A stretch of DNA of 29,985 nt from JAMZMI01 sp047632435 (GTDB taxonomy: Bacteria > Bacteroidota > Bacteroidia > Cytophagales > Cyclobacteriaceae). Made by a program: the position numbers and the translations under genes. Location: positions 1 through 29,985 of the forward strand of contig JBLICU010000039.1 of assembly GCA_047632435.1 (NCBI GenBank), written 5' to 3'. Below are positions 15,975 through 25,347 of this stretch, one piece after another; within the stretch, counting starts at the first letter, position 1; each line of letters starts with the position of its first letter. Below the pieces are notes generated by a model. It was not told the DNA's origin and did not search any database. It saw only the letters and a list, made by a program, of their open reading frames with translations.

Positions 15975-17359
15975 TTGTAAGTTTCTATGATTCCTCCTGT
16001 AAGTCTCATCAGCTCTACTTTTGAATCAATTAAATTATAAAGCGCCTGTAATTCCTGAATGGATGCGGATAAATAATTATTTTGAACTACCCGATAATCA
16101 AATGAATTGACACTGCCATTCTCGAATCTTTCTCGTGATATATTTAAATTAATTCTAGCAGCCTCCACTCGTCTTTGGTTAATCCCATAAAGTTGAGTTC
16201 TAATTTGATATTGATCAAATGCTGTTTGAAGGTCACGCTCTAGCGATGTTTTGATATAATCGATACGCATGTTACCAATATCTTCCTGAATCACGGCATT
16301 CTTTATCGCTCGATTAATTCTACCTCCGTTGAACAGCGTGAACGATAGTGTGAAATTGGCAAAATAGTTATTGGTGGTAGACCTAAGCGGGCCCAAATAA
16401 TCGGGTACGAATGCGGCATTGGGATTCAATGCAAGAGAATCCCTTTGACGATCACCCAAACTGGTCCGACTCAAATCATTTCGACCCATGTTGTGTGATG
16501 CTCCTGCATTTAGTGCCACAGAAGGATAGCGGTCAGCAGTAACCAACCCAATATTAGATTTAAGTATAGATTGGGTGATGTATTGTCTTTGAAGATCCAC
16601 ATTATCATCAAACATTTTGGCTCTTAAGTCATTGTATTGAAATTGTGTTGGCTCGTGTCCCAGTGTATCAGTGAGCACGTACAATATATCGGTATCCTTT
16701 TCAGCCAGAATTACATTCAAATTCCTTTGTGCCGTTCGATAAGCTAATTGCTGATTAATAAATCCCACCGAGTCCGTCAAGTAATTCCCTTCTTCTAAAA
16801 GCTGCTCAGACATAACAGCAGCGCCAAATTCTGATTTGGTGACCAGGTAGTTGTATTTGTCTCTAGAGAGCTTCATTTGTTTTTGAAATTCATCCAATCG
16901 TTGTTTTTCAAGCACTGCCAAATAATATCCTAAAATGATTGATTGGATGGTATTGGATATGACAATGGAAACATTCCCTACTGATTCAGCTTCTAGCTGC
17001 TCCAATCTTCTTTTGCTCATTGAAACACGAAATCCATCAAAAAGCAACCAATTCATGTTTACCGCTGGTGACAAACTGTTGTTATGAATCTGACCAAGAA
17101 GCGCGAAAGGATTAGGAGTTAACACATTGTCTGTTATATTATTGTTCTGAGAAACGCTGAATGATATGGATGGCCATCTGCCTGCTTGTCCTAAACTATT
17201 GTTGTTTGAAGCTATTTCAACATTGGCTTTTTCAATCTGAATATCATAATTGCGCTGAAGGCCGAGTGATACTGCATCCGATATTGATAGGCTCTCTTGT
17301 GATTTTGCAATAAAAAAAAGGCTCAATAATGCAATTGTGAATATAATATTTTTAGTCAT
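15968..17359 (-). CDS. TolC-family outer-membrane efflux protein
   Basis: The outer-membrane channel of a tripartite efflux pump, 463 residues. A signal peptide (about 1-20, MTKNIIFTIALLSLFFIAKS) is followed by SISDAVSLGLQRNYDIQIEK, the usual start of the first OEP repeat, and the second repeat ends with a coiled-coil half containing NISRERFENGSVNSFDYRVV. Length and layout match two tandem OEP domains. It is the last gene of the adaptor-pump-channel operon, 18 bases after the pump stop. Confidence 0.95.
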   Translation of the reverse strand: MTKNIIFTIALLSLFFIAKSQESLSISDAVSLGLQRNYDIQIEKANVEIASNNNSLGQAGRWPSISFSVSQNNNITDNVLTPNPFALLGQIHNNSLSPAVNMNWLLFDGFRVSMSKRRLEQLEAESVGNVSIVISNTIQSIILGYYLAVLEKQRLDEFQKQMKLSRDKYNYLVTKSEFGAAVMSEQLLEEGNYLTDSVGFINQQLAYRTAQRNLNVILAEKDTDILYVLTDTLGHEPTQFQYNDLRAKMFDDNVDLQRQYITQSILKSNIGLVTADRYPSVALNAGASHNMGRNDLSRTSLGDRQRDSLALNPNAAFVPDYLGPLRSTTNNYFANFTLSFTLFNGGRINRAIKNAVIQEDIGNMRIDYIKTSLERDLQTAFDQYQIRTQLYGINQRRVEAARINLNISRERFENGSVNSFDYRVVQNNYLSASIQELQALYNLIDSKVELMRLTGGIIETYNQ

Positions 17360-17377
17360 CCTTGATTTGAATAAAGA

Positions 17378-20300
17378 TTAAGCCGATTCACGATATTCTT
17401 TTAGTCGTTCCTCTTGCATGTGTACACTTTCAACTTCTTCACGAGTCGGCTTTTCCCCAGTCCACAACCATTTGATCCCTCTTCTTATATCGTTGAAAAT
17501 CAGAATCAGAACCGGGAAAAACAATAGAATAATAAATGTACCTATAAGCACTCCATATGCAACCGAGATTGCCATGGGAACAAGGAATTGTGCCTGAAAA
17601 CTGGTTTCCTTAATGAGTGGATAAAGTCCAACAACGGTAGTCAGTGAAGTCAGCACAATGGCTCGGAATCTTGAGATACCTGCTGCATACACAGCAGATT
17701 TTACATCCATCCCGTCATCCTTCACCAATGAATTAAATTTGGAGAGGAATACCACGGCATCATTGATAATCACACCAGAAAGGGCAACCATTCCCCAGAC
17801 ACTCAACAGCGAAACGGGGAGATCCCTCACGCTGATCCAGGACTCGACACCATGGCCCAATATGGCACCAAACCAACCCAATGGGATCATGATCAAAATC
17901 ATTAAAGCTTGATACACAGAGCGAAATGTGATCATCAAAATAAAGAAAATCAACAAAAATGCCCCGCCAAAAAACAGTCCTATTTCTTGCCCTGCACGCT
18001 CACTTTCTTTTGATTGGCCACCATAGTCCACTTTCACCGATGGATATTTGGCTAGCAATTTTGGAATGATCTCATCATCTATTCGCTTTAGAATAGGAGG
18101 AACTTCCGCAAATGGATCTATCATTTCTGCTTCTACTGATATGGCTCTTGAAGAATTATAATGTTTGATTCCTGATACCCCACGTTCAATTTTATAATCG
18201 GCTAATTGGGTCAGTGGAAATTCTTGTCCTGTTGGTGTTTTGATTTTGATATCCTCCAACTGCCCAATACTCCTTCGCCCGCTGTTCGGATATCGCACCC
18301 ACACTTTTAACTCATCGTTCCCTTTCATAAATCGCTGTACCTCTTCGCCAAAAAATCCTTGACGCATTTGCTTAGTAATTTCATTATTCGTCAATCCGAG
18401 AAAATAGGCCTCTGGGCGCAATTCAAAAAGCATCTCTCTCCTACCGATAGGCACATTGTCTTGGATCTCTTTGAGCACTGATAAGTTTTCCAATTCAGCT
18501 TCAAGAAAGTCTTTGGCCTCTCCAAGCTCTTGGTAATTTTTTCCCATAATCGTAACAGAAACAGGTTTTCCCCATCGATTTCTACCACCAATAGAAAATT
18601 TATTCGCCTCTGGTACTGGCCCAATCTCTTTCCTGATTCGAGCGATCAGATCAAACTGGTTTATATCATATTGATCCAGTTCGTCAAACATCACATCTAC
18701 ACCACCTGCATGTGAGCCTGATTCACCATCACTTGTCCGCCCGATGTTGGTAAATGTGTAATTTATGATGTTCTTTTCCGTACCAAATTCTTCCTTCATT
18801 TGATCATTGACACGCCATACTGCGTCATCAAATTTTGTAAGAAATGCTTCCACCTTAGATTCTCTTTCGCCTGGTAAAAAGGCCAAATTAATATTCAAAC
18901 TGTTGAATGCAATTTGCGGAAAAAAGGTAGCCTTAATCTGGCCTCCCTGAAGCAATCCTACAATAATCAAAATAAAACCTGCCAGTCCAGCAACAGCCAC
19001 CACTCTGCGCTCTAGACAATAATGAAGCATTCTACCATAGATTTTATATTTCATAAAATCTATCCCAGTATTTAGAAACTTTCGAATTTTAAAGCTTCTG
19101 GTGTCTTCAACTTTTACCCTGAGTACTTTTTTATTTGCCAAATGTGCTGGCAGTATAAAAAATGCCTCAACAAGTGAAAAACTAAGACAGAAAATCACCA
19201 CGTAAGCCATTTCCTTCAAAAATTCGAAACCTCCTGTCAAAAATAGCAGAGGTAAAAATGCAACAATGGTGGTAATCACTGAAGTAAAAACAGCAGGAAG
19301 AACTTCCATTGTCCCATTGATAGCTGCTTTTATGGGATTACCATGTTTTTCAAAATGCGAATAGATATTTTCCGCAATCACAATGCCATCATCCACCAAA
19401 ATTCCAATAACCAAAATCATCCCAAATAGCGAGATCATATTAATAGTAAGCCCTACTAATGTTCCCAATATGAACATACCCAAAAATGAAGATGGTATAC
19501 CCCATGCCACCCAAAAAGATAACCTCAAACTGAGGAACAAACCCAATGAGATCATCACTAGAATTAATCCCAGAAATCCGTTCGATGTGAGCATATCCAA
19601 TCGTTGGTTAAGCAGATCATTGAAGTCCCAAGTTTGTGTCAGTTTTACAGCATCATTTTTTTCATTAAAGGCTTTCACATAATCATTAACTGTAGAGGAA
19701 ATAACAGAAAGGTCTTCTGTTTCCAATTTTTTTACCTCCATGAATACAGCAGGTTTACCATTGAGCAAAGACTTAGATGGAACATCGGCGAATTGTTCTT
19801 TTACCGTAGCAATATCTCGAACCACCAAATTGCTGCCATCGGGGTTACTTCGTAGTACTATATCTCCAATTCGTTCCGCATCAGTTTCTTTCGCTTTGGA
19901 ACGAATCAATATTTCCTCCGTAGTGGATTTTACCGAACCAGCCGAAACATCTTTATTATTGGCTCTCACTGCGGCCACTACATTGTCAAAAGTGAGATTA
20001 TACCTTCGTAAAACATCCTCACTTACTTCTATAGAAATTTCAAGCTCAGGAAACCCACTAATTGAAATTTGGCTGATGACACCTGTAGCCAGCAGATCAT
20101 CTTCAATGCCTTCGGCATATTCTTTCATGGTCTTTAAGCTCACATCTCCAGTCAGACCCATCCATTGGGCAGTAGATCGTTGCTTTTGTTTGTAAATAAT
20201 TGGTTTTTCTGCACCAACTGGAAATGATGATATACCATCTATGGCATTTTTCATTTCTGTGTACACTTCATCTATATCATGATTATCCAATGTGAGAATG

Positions 20301-20587
20301 TTGATAGTAGCCACATTCTCTGAAGACGTAGAATTGATTTCATCAATACCAGAAATGGTGTTGATGGCTTCTTCAATTTTGGTAGTTATGCCCTCTTCCA
20401 TTTCCTCAGGTGACGCCCCAGGATACACCACATTGATCATGATGTTTCTATCCTTGGAGATGGGGAAAAAGGATTTTTTCGTACTTAAAATACTAACCAC
20501 ACCTCCAACCAAGGTCAATGCGATAAGGATATTGGCCAAAATTGGGTATTTGACGAAATATTCAATTAAGCTTCTAATTGATCCCAT
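17378..20587 (-). CDS. RND efflux transporter permease
   Basis: The inner-membrane pump of the system, 1069 residues, with the twelve-helix, two-large-loop RND layout. Near residue 400 the fourth helix has GILVDDGIVIAEN, so the paired proton-relay Asp residues are kept. In the tenth helix, near 940, AcrB has Lys in a KNA motif; here the sequence is VIINDAVVF, with Asn and Asp instead. SRFRAIVLTSLTTVVGLYPL keeps the helix-11 Arg. It belongs to the broad drug/heavy-metal RND branch common in Bacteroidota, and the substrate is unknown. It follows the adaptor by 12 bases. Confidence 0.96.
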   Translation of the reverse strand: MGSIRSLIEYFVKYPILANILIALTLVGGVVSILSTKKSFFPISKDRNIMINVVYPGASPEEMEEGITTKIEEAINTISGIDEINSTSSENVATINILTLDNHDIDEVYTEMKNAIDGISSFPVGAEKPIIYKQKQRSTAQWMGLTGDVSLKTMKEYAEGIEDDLLATGVISQISISGFPELEISIEVSEDVLRRYNLTFDNVVAAVRANNKDVSAGSVKSTTEEILIRSKAKETDAERIGDIVLRSNPDGSNLVVRDIATVKEQFADVPSKSLLNGKPAVFMEVKKLETEDLSVISSTVNDYVKAFNEKNDAVKLTQTWDFNDLLNQRLDMLTSNGFLGLILVMISLGLFLSLRLSFWVAWGIPSSFLGMFILGTLVGLTINMISLFGMILVIGILVDDGIVIAENIYSHFEKHGNPIKAAINGTMEVLPAVFTSVITTIVAFLPLLFLTGGFEFLKEMAYVVIFCLSFSLVEAFFILPAHLANKKVLRVKVEDTRSFKIRKFLNTGIDFMKYKIYGRMLHYCLERRVVAVAGLAGFILIIVGLLQGGQIKATFFPQIAFNSLNINLAFLPGERESKVEAFLTKFDDAVWRVNDQMKEEFGTEKNIINYTFTNIGRTSDGESGSHAGGVDVMFDELDQYDINQFDLIARIRKEIGPVPEANKFSIGGRNRWGKPVSVTIMGKNYQELGEAKDFLEAELENLSVLKEIQDNVPIGRREMLFELRPEAYFLGLTNNEITKQMRQGFFGEEVQRFMKGNDELKVWVRYPNSGRRSIGQLEDIKIKTPTGQEFPLTQLADYKIERGVSGIKHYNSSRAISVEAEMIDPFAEVPPILKRIDDEIIPKLLAKYPSVKVDYGGQSKESERAGQEIGLFFGGAFLLIFFILMITFRSVYQALMILIMIPLGWFGAILGHGVESWISVRDLPVSLLSVWGMVALSGVIINDAVVFLSKFNSLVKDDGMDVKSAVYAAGISRFRAIVLTSLTTVVGLYPLIKETSFQAQFLVPMAISVAYGVLIGTFIILLFFPVLILIFNDIRRGIKWLWTGEKPTREEVESVHMQEERLKEYRESA

Positions 20588-20599
20588 AATAAATATAAT

Positions 20600-21784
20600 T
20601 TAGTTGGTAGCAGATTCGCCATTAGCTGTAGTTTTTACACCCTGAGAATATTCTATTTCCTTGCGATTCAATTTAAATGCTGTCATATTGTTGTGGGCAT
20701 TGATAAGCGGCTCGACTACCAAGTCCACACCCTCTGCAAGGCCGCCGATTATGGCTTCCTCTTCCATCAACCGATAGATAGCTATTTTTTGAACTTTGAG
20801 TAAAGTGTCTTGAAGCACAAAAACTTCATCACCATTATAAATCACATTTCTAGGTATAATCATCCCATTTGAAATCGTTCGTGCCGGAATAGCCGCTTTC
20901 ATAAACTGGCCATCATAGATTTTATATTCAGAAGAAAATAATTTTAAATAAACATCCACTGATTGGGTATTTTGATTGACATAATCACTGATCCGAATAA
21001 CCTCGCCTTCAAAATTTAGTTGTGTTTCATCAGATGCAATTTCAGACGGTGTTCCTTCTTTGATCCAGGGAATGTCTTTGGTCTCAACTGCTACTTTTAG
21101 CTCAAGTGCATCGGCACGCATAATCTTGCCAATTTTAGTTCCGGGGTTGATGAACGAACCAGACTCCATATTCATTTCTATTATACTGCCTTCAAACGGC
21201 GCATAATACCTGTACTTTTTTAACCTTACTTCCGCACTTTTAATATTGTAAAAAGTAGAATAGATTCCTTTTGTAGCTAAGAATGTCTTCTCCTTTTCAG
21301 ATTTAGCCAGAGGCAATTCAGGTAAATCCTTATCAATTTCTATGGCATTGAAATACCCATGCCATGTCTCAAAATTTTCGCTGAAGTCGATCTTGAAATC
21401 AGGCAAAATGGCTGCAAGATCTCTGAGATAATTACTTTTCTGAGATTTGAGATTCAATAACGCTTCACTTTCATCAATATAAAAAAGCAAAGCACCTTTT
21501 TTAAATCCCTGGCCTTCCTTAAGCCTTATATCACGCTCATACATCCTGCCAGCAACCTCTGACAATAGATCAAGGTTTTGAGCCGCTTCTACACGTCCGT
21601 AGGCGACAACATTGGTTTTAATGTCTGAATAATATACAGGCTCTGTTTTTACGTATTTTTTGGTTTTGATGACTTTTTTTACTTCTGGCTCTTTCTTCTG
21701 GCTGGCGAAATACTTACTGGCTCCAAAAGAGACTAAAACAATAGCAAAAGCAATTCCTAAAATCACTATTTGTCTTTTCTTCAT
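20600..21784 (-). CDS. RND periplasmic adaptor (membrane fusion protein)
   Basis: A 394-residue adaptor that links pump and outer-membrane channel. An N-terminal helix (about 7-27) anchors it. It then shows the split biotinyl-lipoyl domain: VYYSDIKTNVVAYGRVEAAQ (51-70) before the hairpin, and YYAPFEGSIIEMNMESGSFI (about 193-212) after it. The alpha hairpin is short, and beta-barrel and membrane-proximal domains follow. It is the first gene of the operon and diverges from msrB; the 148-base gap shows no recognisable repressor gene or clear operator. Confidence 0.95.
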   Translation of the reverse strand: MKKRQIVILGIAFAIVLVSFGASKYFASQKKEPEVKKVIKTKKYVKTEPVYYSDIKTNVVAYGRVEAAQNLDLLSEVAGRMYERDIRLKEGQGFKKGALLFYIDESEALLNLKSQKSNYLRDLAAILPDFKIDFSENFETWHGYFNAIEIDKDLPELPLAKSEKEKTFLATKGIYSTFYNIKSAEVRLKKYRYYAPFEGSIIEMNMESGSFINPGTKIGKIMRADALELKVAVETKDIPWIKEGTPSEIASDETQLNFEGEVIRISDYVNQNTQSVDVYLKLFSSEYKIYDGQFMKAAIPARTISNGMIIPRNVIYNGDEVFVLQDTLLKVQKIAIYRLMEEEAIIGGLAEGVDLVVEPLINAHNNMTAFKLNRKEIEYSQGVKTTANGESATN

Positions 21785-21932
21785 TGATTAAAGTTGAGGG
21801 ATTAAATTACTTAAATGGAATAATGCTGTCTAGGTTTCATATTTTACTTTGAAAATGATGAACGGACTTGAAACCCTTTAAGCAGTATGTAGTTTCACAA
21901 CTAAATGTTTCTATTTATAATCAAAAATTAAT

Positions 21933-22328
21933 ATGAGCAAAATTAATAAAACAAATGATGAATGGATGTCCGAACTGACACCAGAGCAATTTAAAGTTTT
22001 AAGGGAAAAAGGAACCGAAAGGGCCTGGACTGGAGCACTTCTTAATAATAAGGAATCTGGTATTTATGAATGTGCAGGTTGCGGAAATGCCCTTTTTGCA
22101 TCGGATACAAAATTTGATTCGGGATCTGGCTGGCCCAGTTTCTTTGCTCCAGTTACGGCTGATTCCGTTAATCTAAAAATGGACAAAACTTTGGGTATGA
22201 TCCGTACAGAAGTGACCTGCAGTAGCTGCGGTGGGCATTTAGGACATGTGTTCCATGATGGTCCAAAACCAACGGGCGAAAGATATTGTATGAATTCCAT
22301 TTCGCTTAATTTTGAAAAAAAATCATAA
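21933..22328 (+). CDS. msrB: Peptide-methionine (R)-S-oxide reductase, cytoplasmic
   Basis: Reduces the R form of methionine sulfoxide in damaged proteins. At 131 residues it is a minimal, stand-alone MsrB with no signal peptide. Zinc ligands are C47, C50, C96 and C99; the catalytic Cys is C119 in GERYCMNS; the WPSF and GGHLGHVFHDGP blocks are intact. A second MsrB with a lipoprotein signal lies 1.3 kb downstream. The two share the core but differ at many positions, so they are old paralogues. LhgO is 68 bases downstream in the same direction. Confidence 0.96.
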   Translation: MSKINKTNDEWMSELTPEQFKVLREKGTERAWTGALLNNKESGIYECAGCGNALFASDTKFDSGSGWPSFFAPVTADSVNLKMDKTLGMIRTEVTCSSCGGHLGHVFHDGPKPTGERYCMNSISLNFEKKS

Positions 22329-22396
22329 CCTGTTAAAATCATTACGACTAGAATACCATTTTTCACATCTTTGCACGAATTAAAAGTGAATAATAA

Positions 22397-23593
22397 ATGT
22401 ACAATGTTGTAGTCATTGGTGGTGGAATAGTTGGACTGGCTTCTGCTTTGAAAATAAAGGAAGCAAATCCAAAACTACGAGTTGCAGTAGTAGAGAAAGA
22501 AAACGGATTGGCCAAGCATCAGACAGGTCACAATAGTGGTGTTATCCATTCTGGTCTATACTATAAGCCAGGCAGCTTGAAGGCTAAGAATTGTGTAGAT
22601 GGCTACAACCAACTCGTCAAGTTTTGCGAGGAAGAAGAAATCAATTTTGAACTTTGCGGAAAAATTGTAGTGGCCACCAACGAATCTCAGATAGCCACAC
22701 TCAATACCCTCTACGAAAGAGGAGAAAAAAATGGTTTGAAGGGATTGAAACGTCTCTATGGGGATGATATAAAGGAATATGAACCATATGTCAATGGTGT
22801 ACAGGGAATCTATGTGCCTCAAACAGGAATCATCGATTACAAGGAAGTTTCCAATAAATACGCTGAAAAAATCAAACATTTCAACGGTGACATATTCACC
22901 GGAAATAAGGTAATCAGCATCAAAGAAAATGGGCCATTTATCCAAGTAGAAACAGATCATCAGACACTCACAACAAGATTAGTTATCAACTGCTCAGGAT
23001 TGCATTCAGATAAAATCGCCAAACTCACCGGAATGCCCATTAACTACAAAATCATTCCATTCAGAGGTGAATATTATAAGCTCAGGAAGGAAAAAGAATA
23101 TTTGGTCAAAAACCTCATTTATCCTGTTCCAGATCCTGATTTTCCTTTCCTTGGCGTACATTTCACAAGAATGATACATGGAGGTATTGAGGCTGGCCCC
23201 AATGCTGTTTTAGCATTTAGAAGAGAAGGGTATTCCAAATCAAGCTTTCACCTCGGAGAATTCTCTGAAAGCCTACGATGGAAAGGATTTAGAAAAGTAG
23301 CTTCAAAATATTGGAAAACAGGTCTTGGAGAATTTTACAGATCATTTTCTAAATCGGCTTTTACCAAAGCATTGCAAGAGCTAATACCGGATATTCAACC
23401 AGACGATCTGGAACCGGGAGGTTCAGGTGTGCGTGCTCAGGCATGTGATAAAGACGGAGGTTTAATAGATGATTTTTTAATCTTTGAAAATGATAAAGTT
23501 ATCAACGTAGGAAACGCACCTTCACCTGCGGCGACATCTTCATTGGCTATTGGCGATCATGTCGCCGGGCTTGCATTAAAGCGATTCCAATAA
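22397..23593 (+). CDS. lhgO: L-2-hydroxyglutarate oxidase/dehydrogenase
   Basis: An FAD enzyme of the DAO fold that returns L-2-hydroxyglutarate, a product of promiscuous dehydrogenases, to 2-oxoglutarate, passing electrons to oxygen or quinone. The dinucleotide motif GGGIVGLA is at 8-15, and HQTGHNSGVIHSGLYYKPGS (41-60) is characteristic of LhgO. The C-terminal part includes EPGGSGVRAQACDKDGGLID, GNAPSPAATSSLAIG and a final helix. At 398 residues it is the normal size. It is flanked on both sides by msrB genes; the direct functional link is not obvious, apart from general metabolite and oxidative repair. Confidence 0.94.
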   Translation: MYNVVVIGGGIVGLASALKIKEANPKLRVAVVEKENGLAKHQTGHNSGVIHSGLYYKPGSLKAKNCVDGYNQLVKFCEEEEINFELCGKIVVATNESQIATLNTLYERGEKNGLKGLKRLYGDDIKEYEPYVNGVQGIYVPQTGIIDYKEVSNKYAEKIKHFNGDIFTGNKVISIKENGPFIQVETDHQTLTTRLVINCSGLHSDKIAKLTGMPINYKIIPFRGEYYKLRKEKEYLVKNLIYPVPDPDFPFLGVHFTRMIHGGIEAGPNAVLAFRREGYSKSSFHLGEFSESLRWKGFRKVASKYWKTGLGEFYRSFSKSAFTKALQELIPDIQPDDLEPGGSGVRAQACDKDGGLIDDFLIFENDKVINVGNAPSPAATSSLAIGDHVAGLALKRFQ

Positions 23594-23642
23594 ACAAATC
23601 AAACTACCGCTCGTTGTATTTGCAAAACACAATGATAGATAC

Positions 23643-24137
23643 ATGAAGATCGCGTTACTTTTTATTGCACCATTTATTGCACTCGTCTCTTGCGCACAGA
23701 CAACTCCATCAGAGAAAACGCCAATCGAAAATTCCAGTAATTCAGTAAAAGAATGGAAATTATCAAATGAAGAATGGAAAGCGCAACTGACTGATATAGA
23801 GTATTATGTATTGAGAGAAAAAGGGACAGAACGTGCTTTTACTGGCGATTTGTGGGATAACAAGGAGGTTGGAATTTATGTTTGTGCTGCCTGTAAACTT
23901 CCATTGTTCGAATCATCAACTAAATTTAAATCCGGTACTGGATGGCCATCCTTTTATCAGCCAATCACACAGGAGAATGTCGCTGAAGAAACCGATAGTG
24001 CTTACGGTATGAAACGGACTGAAGTGCTTTGTGCCCGATGTAGTGGACACTTAGGTCATATATTTTTAGATGGACCAAAACCTACGGGCATGAGATATTG
24101 CATCAACTCCGTTTCACTTGATTTTGTGAAACAATAA
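23643..24137 (+). CDS. msrB: Peptide-methionine (R)-S-oxide reductase, lipoprotein form
   Basis: A second MsrB, 164 residues, with an N-terminal signal MKIALLFIAPFIALVSC; LVSC is a good lipobox, so Cys17 should be lipidated and the enzyme should work in the envelope on periplasmic or outer-membrane proteins. Zinc ligands are C81, C84, C130 and C133, and the catalytic Cys is C153 in MRYCINS. Linker residues 18-40 are Ser/Glu rich. In envelope use, reducing power would have to come from a periplasmic thiol system that is not seen here. It converges on the hydrolase gene with a 15-base gap. Confidence 0.95.
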   Translation: MKIALLFIAPFIALVSCAQTTPSEKTPIENSSNSVKEWKLSNEEWKAQLTDIEYYVLREKGTERAFTGDLWDNKEVGIYVCAACKLPLFESSTKFKSGTGWPSFYQPITQENVAEETDSAYGMKRTEVLCARCSGHLGHIFLDGPKPTGMRYCINSVSLDFVKQ

Positions 24138-24152
24138 TTTCTCACTTCAGTT

Positions 24153-25115
24153 TTACCAATTTTGTCTCTTTATAAAGTCATTTGCTCTTTTTTCCATCCA
24201 GCTATATTTTTCTCCTAAACAGCTGAAACCAGTATGTCCACCTAGTTTGGGCATTTCCAAATATACGAAAGCGCTTTTTTCTGCAATTTCGATTGGATAA
24301 CACTTCTCCCCAAGCATGGGATCATTCAATGCGTTGACGATCAATACTGGTTTATAAATGTTTGGTAAAAATTGATCACAGCTGGCTGATTCAAAAAAGT
24401 CCTCCATATCTTTAAAACCATGCAATGGAGCTGTATATTTCTCATGAAACTCGTCGAAATCCCTGAGCTCATCTATATTGATCACATCAATCAAATTCGG
24501 ATAGATTTGAGCTTTAATTTTCATCTTTTCGACTAGTTTCTTTAGAAATCTCTTTTCGTAAATCTGATTTTCCTTGAGTTTCAACGTTTGTGAGCTATCC
24601 TTTAGATTGCAAGGCACAGAAAAGGTCACCGCGCCTTTTATTCTTTCATCTTGTTTCCTTTCACCTAGATATTTTAGGGTCATACTACCTCCCATCGAAT
24701 ACCCAAACAAAACTACCGACTCATAATTTGCATCTAGACAACTTCTGACTATATGGTTCATATCACCTGTTTCTCCATGATGATAAAATCTTGACAATCG
24801 ATTCATCTCTCCACCGCAGCTTCGGCAATTCCAAGCCACAATATCCCATCCTAGTTTATGGAAGTAGTCTGCTGTTCGTTTTACATAATATCTACTCGAA
24901 TCTCCCTCAAGACCATGGGTGATAACCATGCATTTAGAATTGCCAGCGCACAAATAATCTACATCCAAAAAATCGCCATCATCGAGTTCCATCCTCTCTC
25001 TTTGGTATCCCACTTTTGGCCCTTTATACAACAAAGAAGGAATGATCGTTTCCCAATGGGGATTGATCATATAAAAAGGTCGAGAAAGGTAGGTTGAGTT
25101 TTGAATTAAAGGCAT
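24153..25115 (-). CDS. YheT-type alpha/beta hydrolase
   Basis: A 320-residue alpha/beta-hydrolase fold protein of the YheT/ABHD1-3 group. Nucleophile S140 lies in GYSMGGS, the acid is D265 in NDPMLG, and the base is H294 in LGGHTGF; THGLEGDSSRYYVKR near 66-80 supplies the oxyanion loop. It is probably an esterase or lipase-like enzyme, but the substrate is not known for this group. It has no signal peptide. A 45-residue membrane ORF ends 34 bases upstream in the same direction, so the two may be co-transcribed. Confidence 0.92.
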   Translation of the reverse strand: MPLIQNSTYLSRPFYMINPHWETIIPSLLYKGPKVGYQRERMELDDGDFLDVDYLCAGNSKCMVITHGLEGDSSRYYVKRTADYFHKLGWDIVAWNCRSCGGEMNRLSRFYHHGETGDMNHIVRSCLDANYESVVLFGYSMGGSMTLKYLGERKQDERIKGAVTFSVPCNLKDSSQTLKLKENQIYEKRFLKKLVEKMKIKAQIYPNLIDVINIDELRDFDEFHEKYTAPLHGFKDMEDFFESASCDQFLPNIYKPVLIVNALNDPMLGEKCYPIEIAEKSAFVYLEMPKLGGHTGFSCLGEKYSWMEKRANDFIKRQNW

Positions 25116-25149
25116 TGCCGAAATCTATATTAGAAACTTGATGAAAGAG

Positions 25150-25287
25150 TTATTCGGTAAGTCGCTCTGGTAAATTCTTTTTGGATCCAGGCCAAGTTGT
25201 TCTACTATTGATATCAATCCCAATTAAGATCATGATGATGACAAAAATAATGGCTATAATCAAAAATATTTTCTTAGACTTTTTCAT
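25150..25287 (-). CDS. Small single-pass membrane protein (45 aa)
   Basis: An ORF with ATG at 25287 and TAA at 25150 encodes MKKSKKIFLIIAIIFVIIMI, then a short tail INSRTTWPGSKKNLPERLTE. A basic start, about 17 hydrophobic residues and a polar tail make a plausible one-helix membrane microprotein. I do not recognise a named family. It lies 34 bases before the YheT-type hydrolase gene on the same strand and 60 bases from the divergent DUF3127 gene, and nothing else occupies this stretch. Being short, it needs conservation or expression data to be sure. Confidence 0.6.
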   Translation of the reverse strand: MKKSKKIFLIIAIIFVIIMILIGIDINSRTTWPGSKKNLPERLTE

Positions 25288-25347
25288 ATCCGTTTAGAGA
25301 ACTCTTTATTTGCGACTTAGTTTATTTGATTATTAGAAATCGCAAAT

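Noticed and set aside
18391..18715. Overlapping open frames on both strands within the RND pump gene
   Set aside because: They are shadows in other frames of a well-conserved transporter gene and show no domain features.
21933..24137. Recent tandem duplication of msrB
   Set aside because: The two proteins differ at many positions, in length and in N-terminal targeting, so they are old paralogues.
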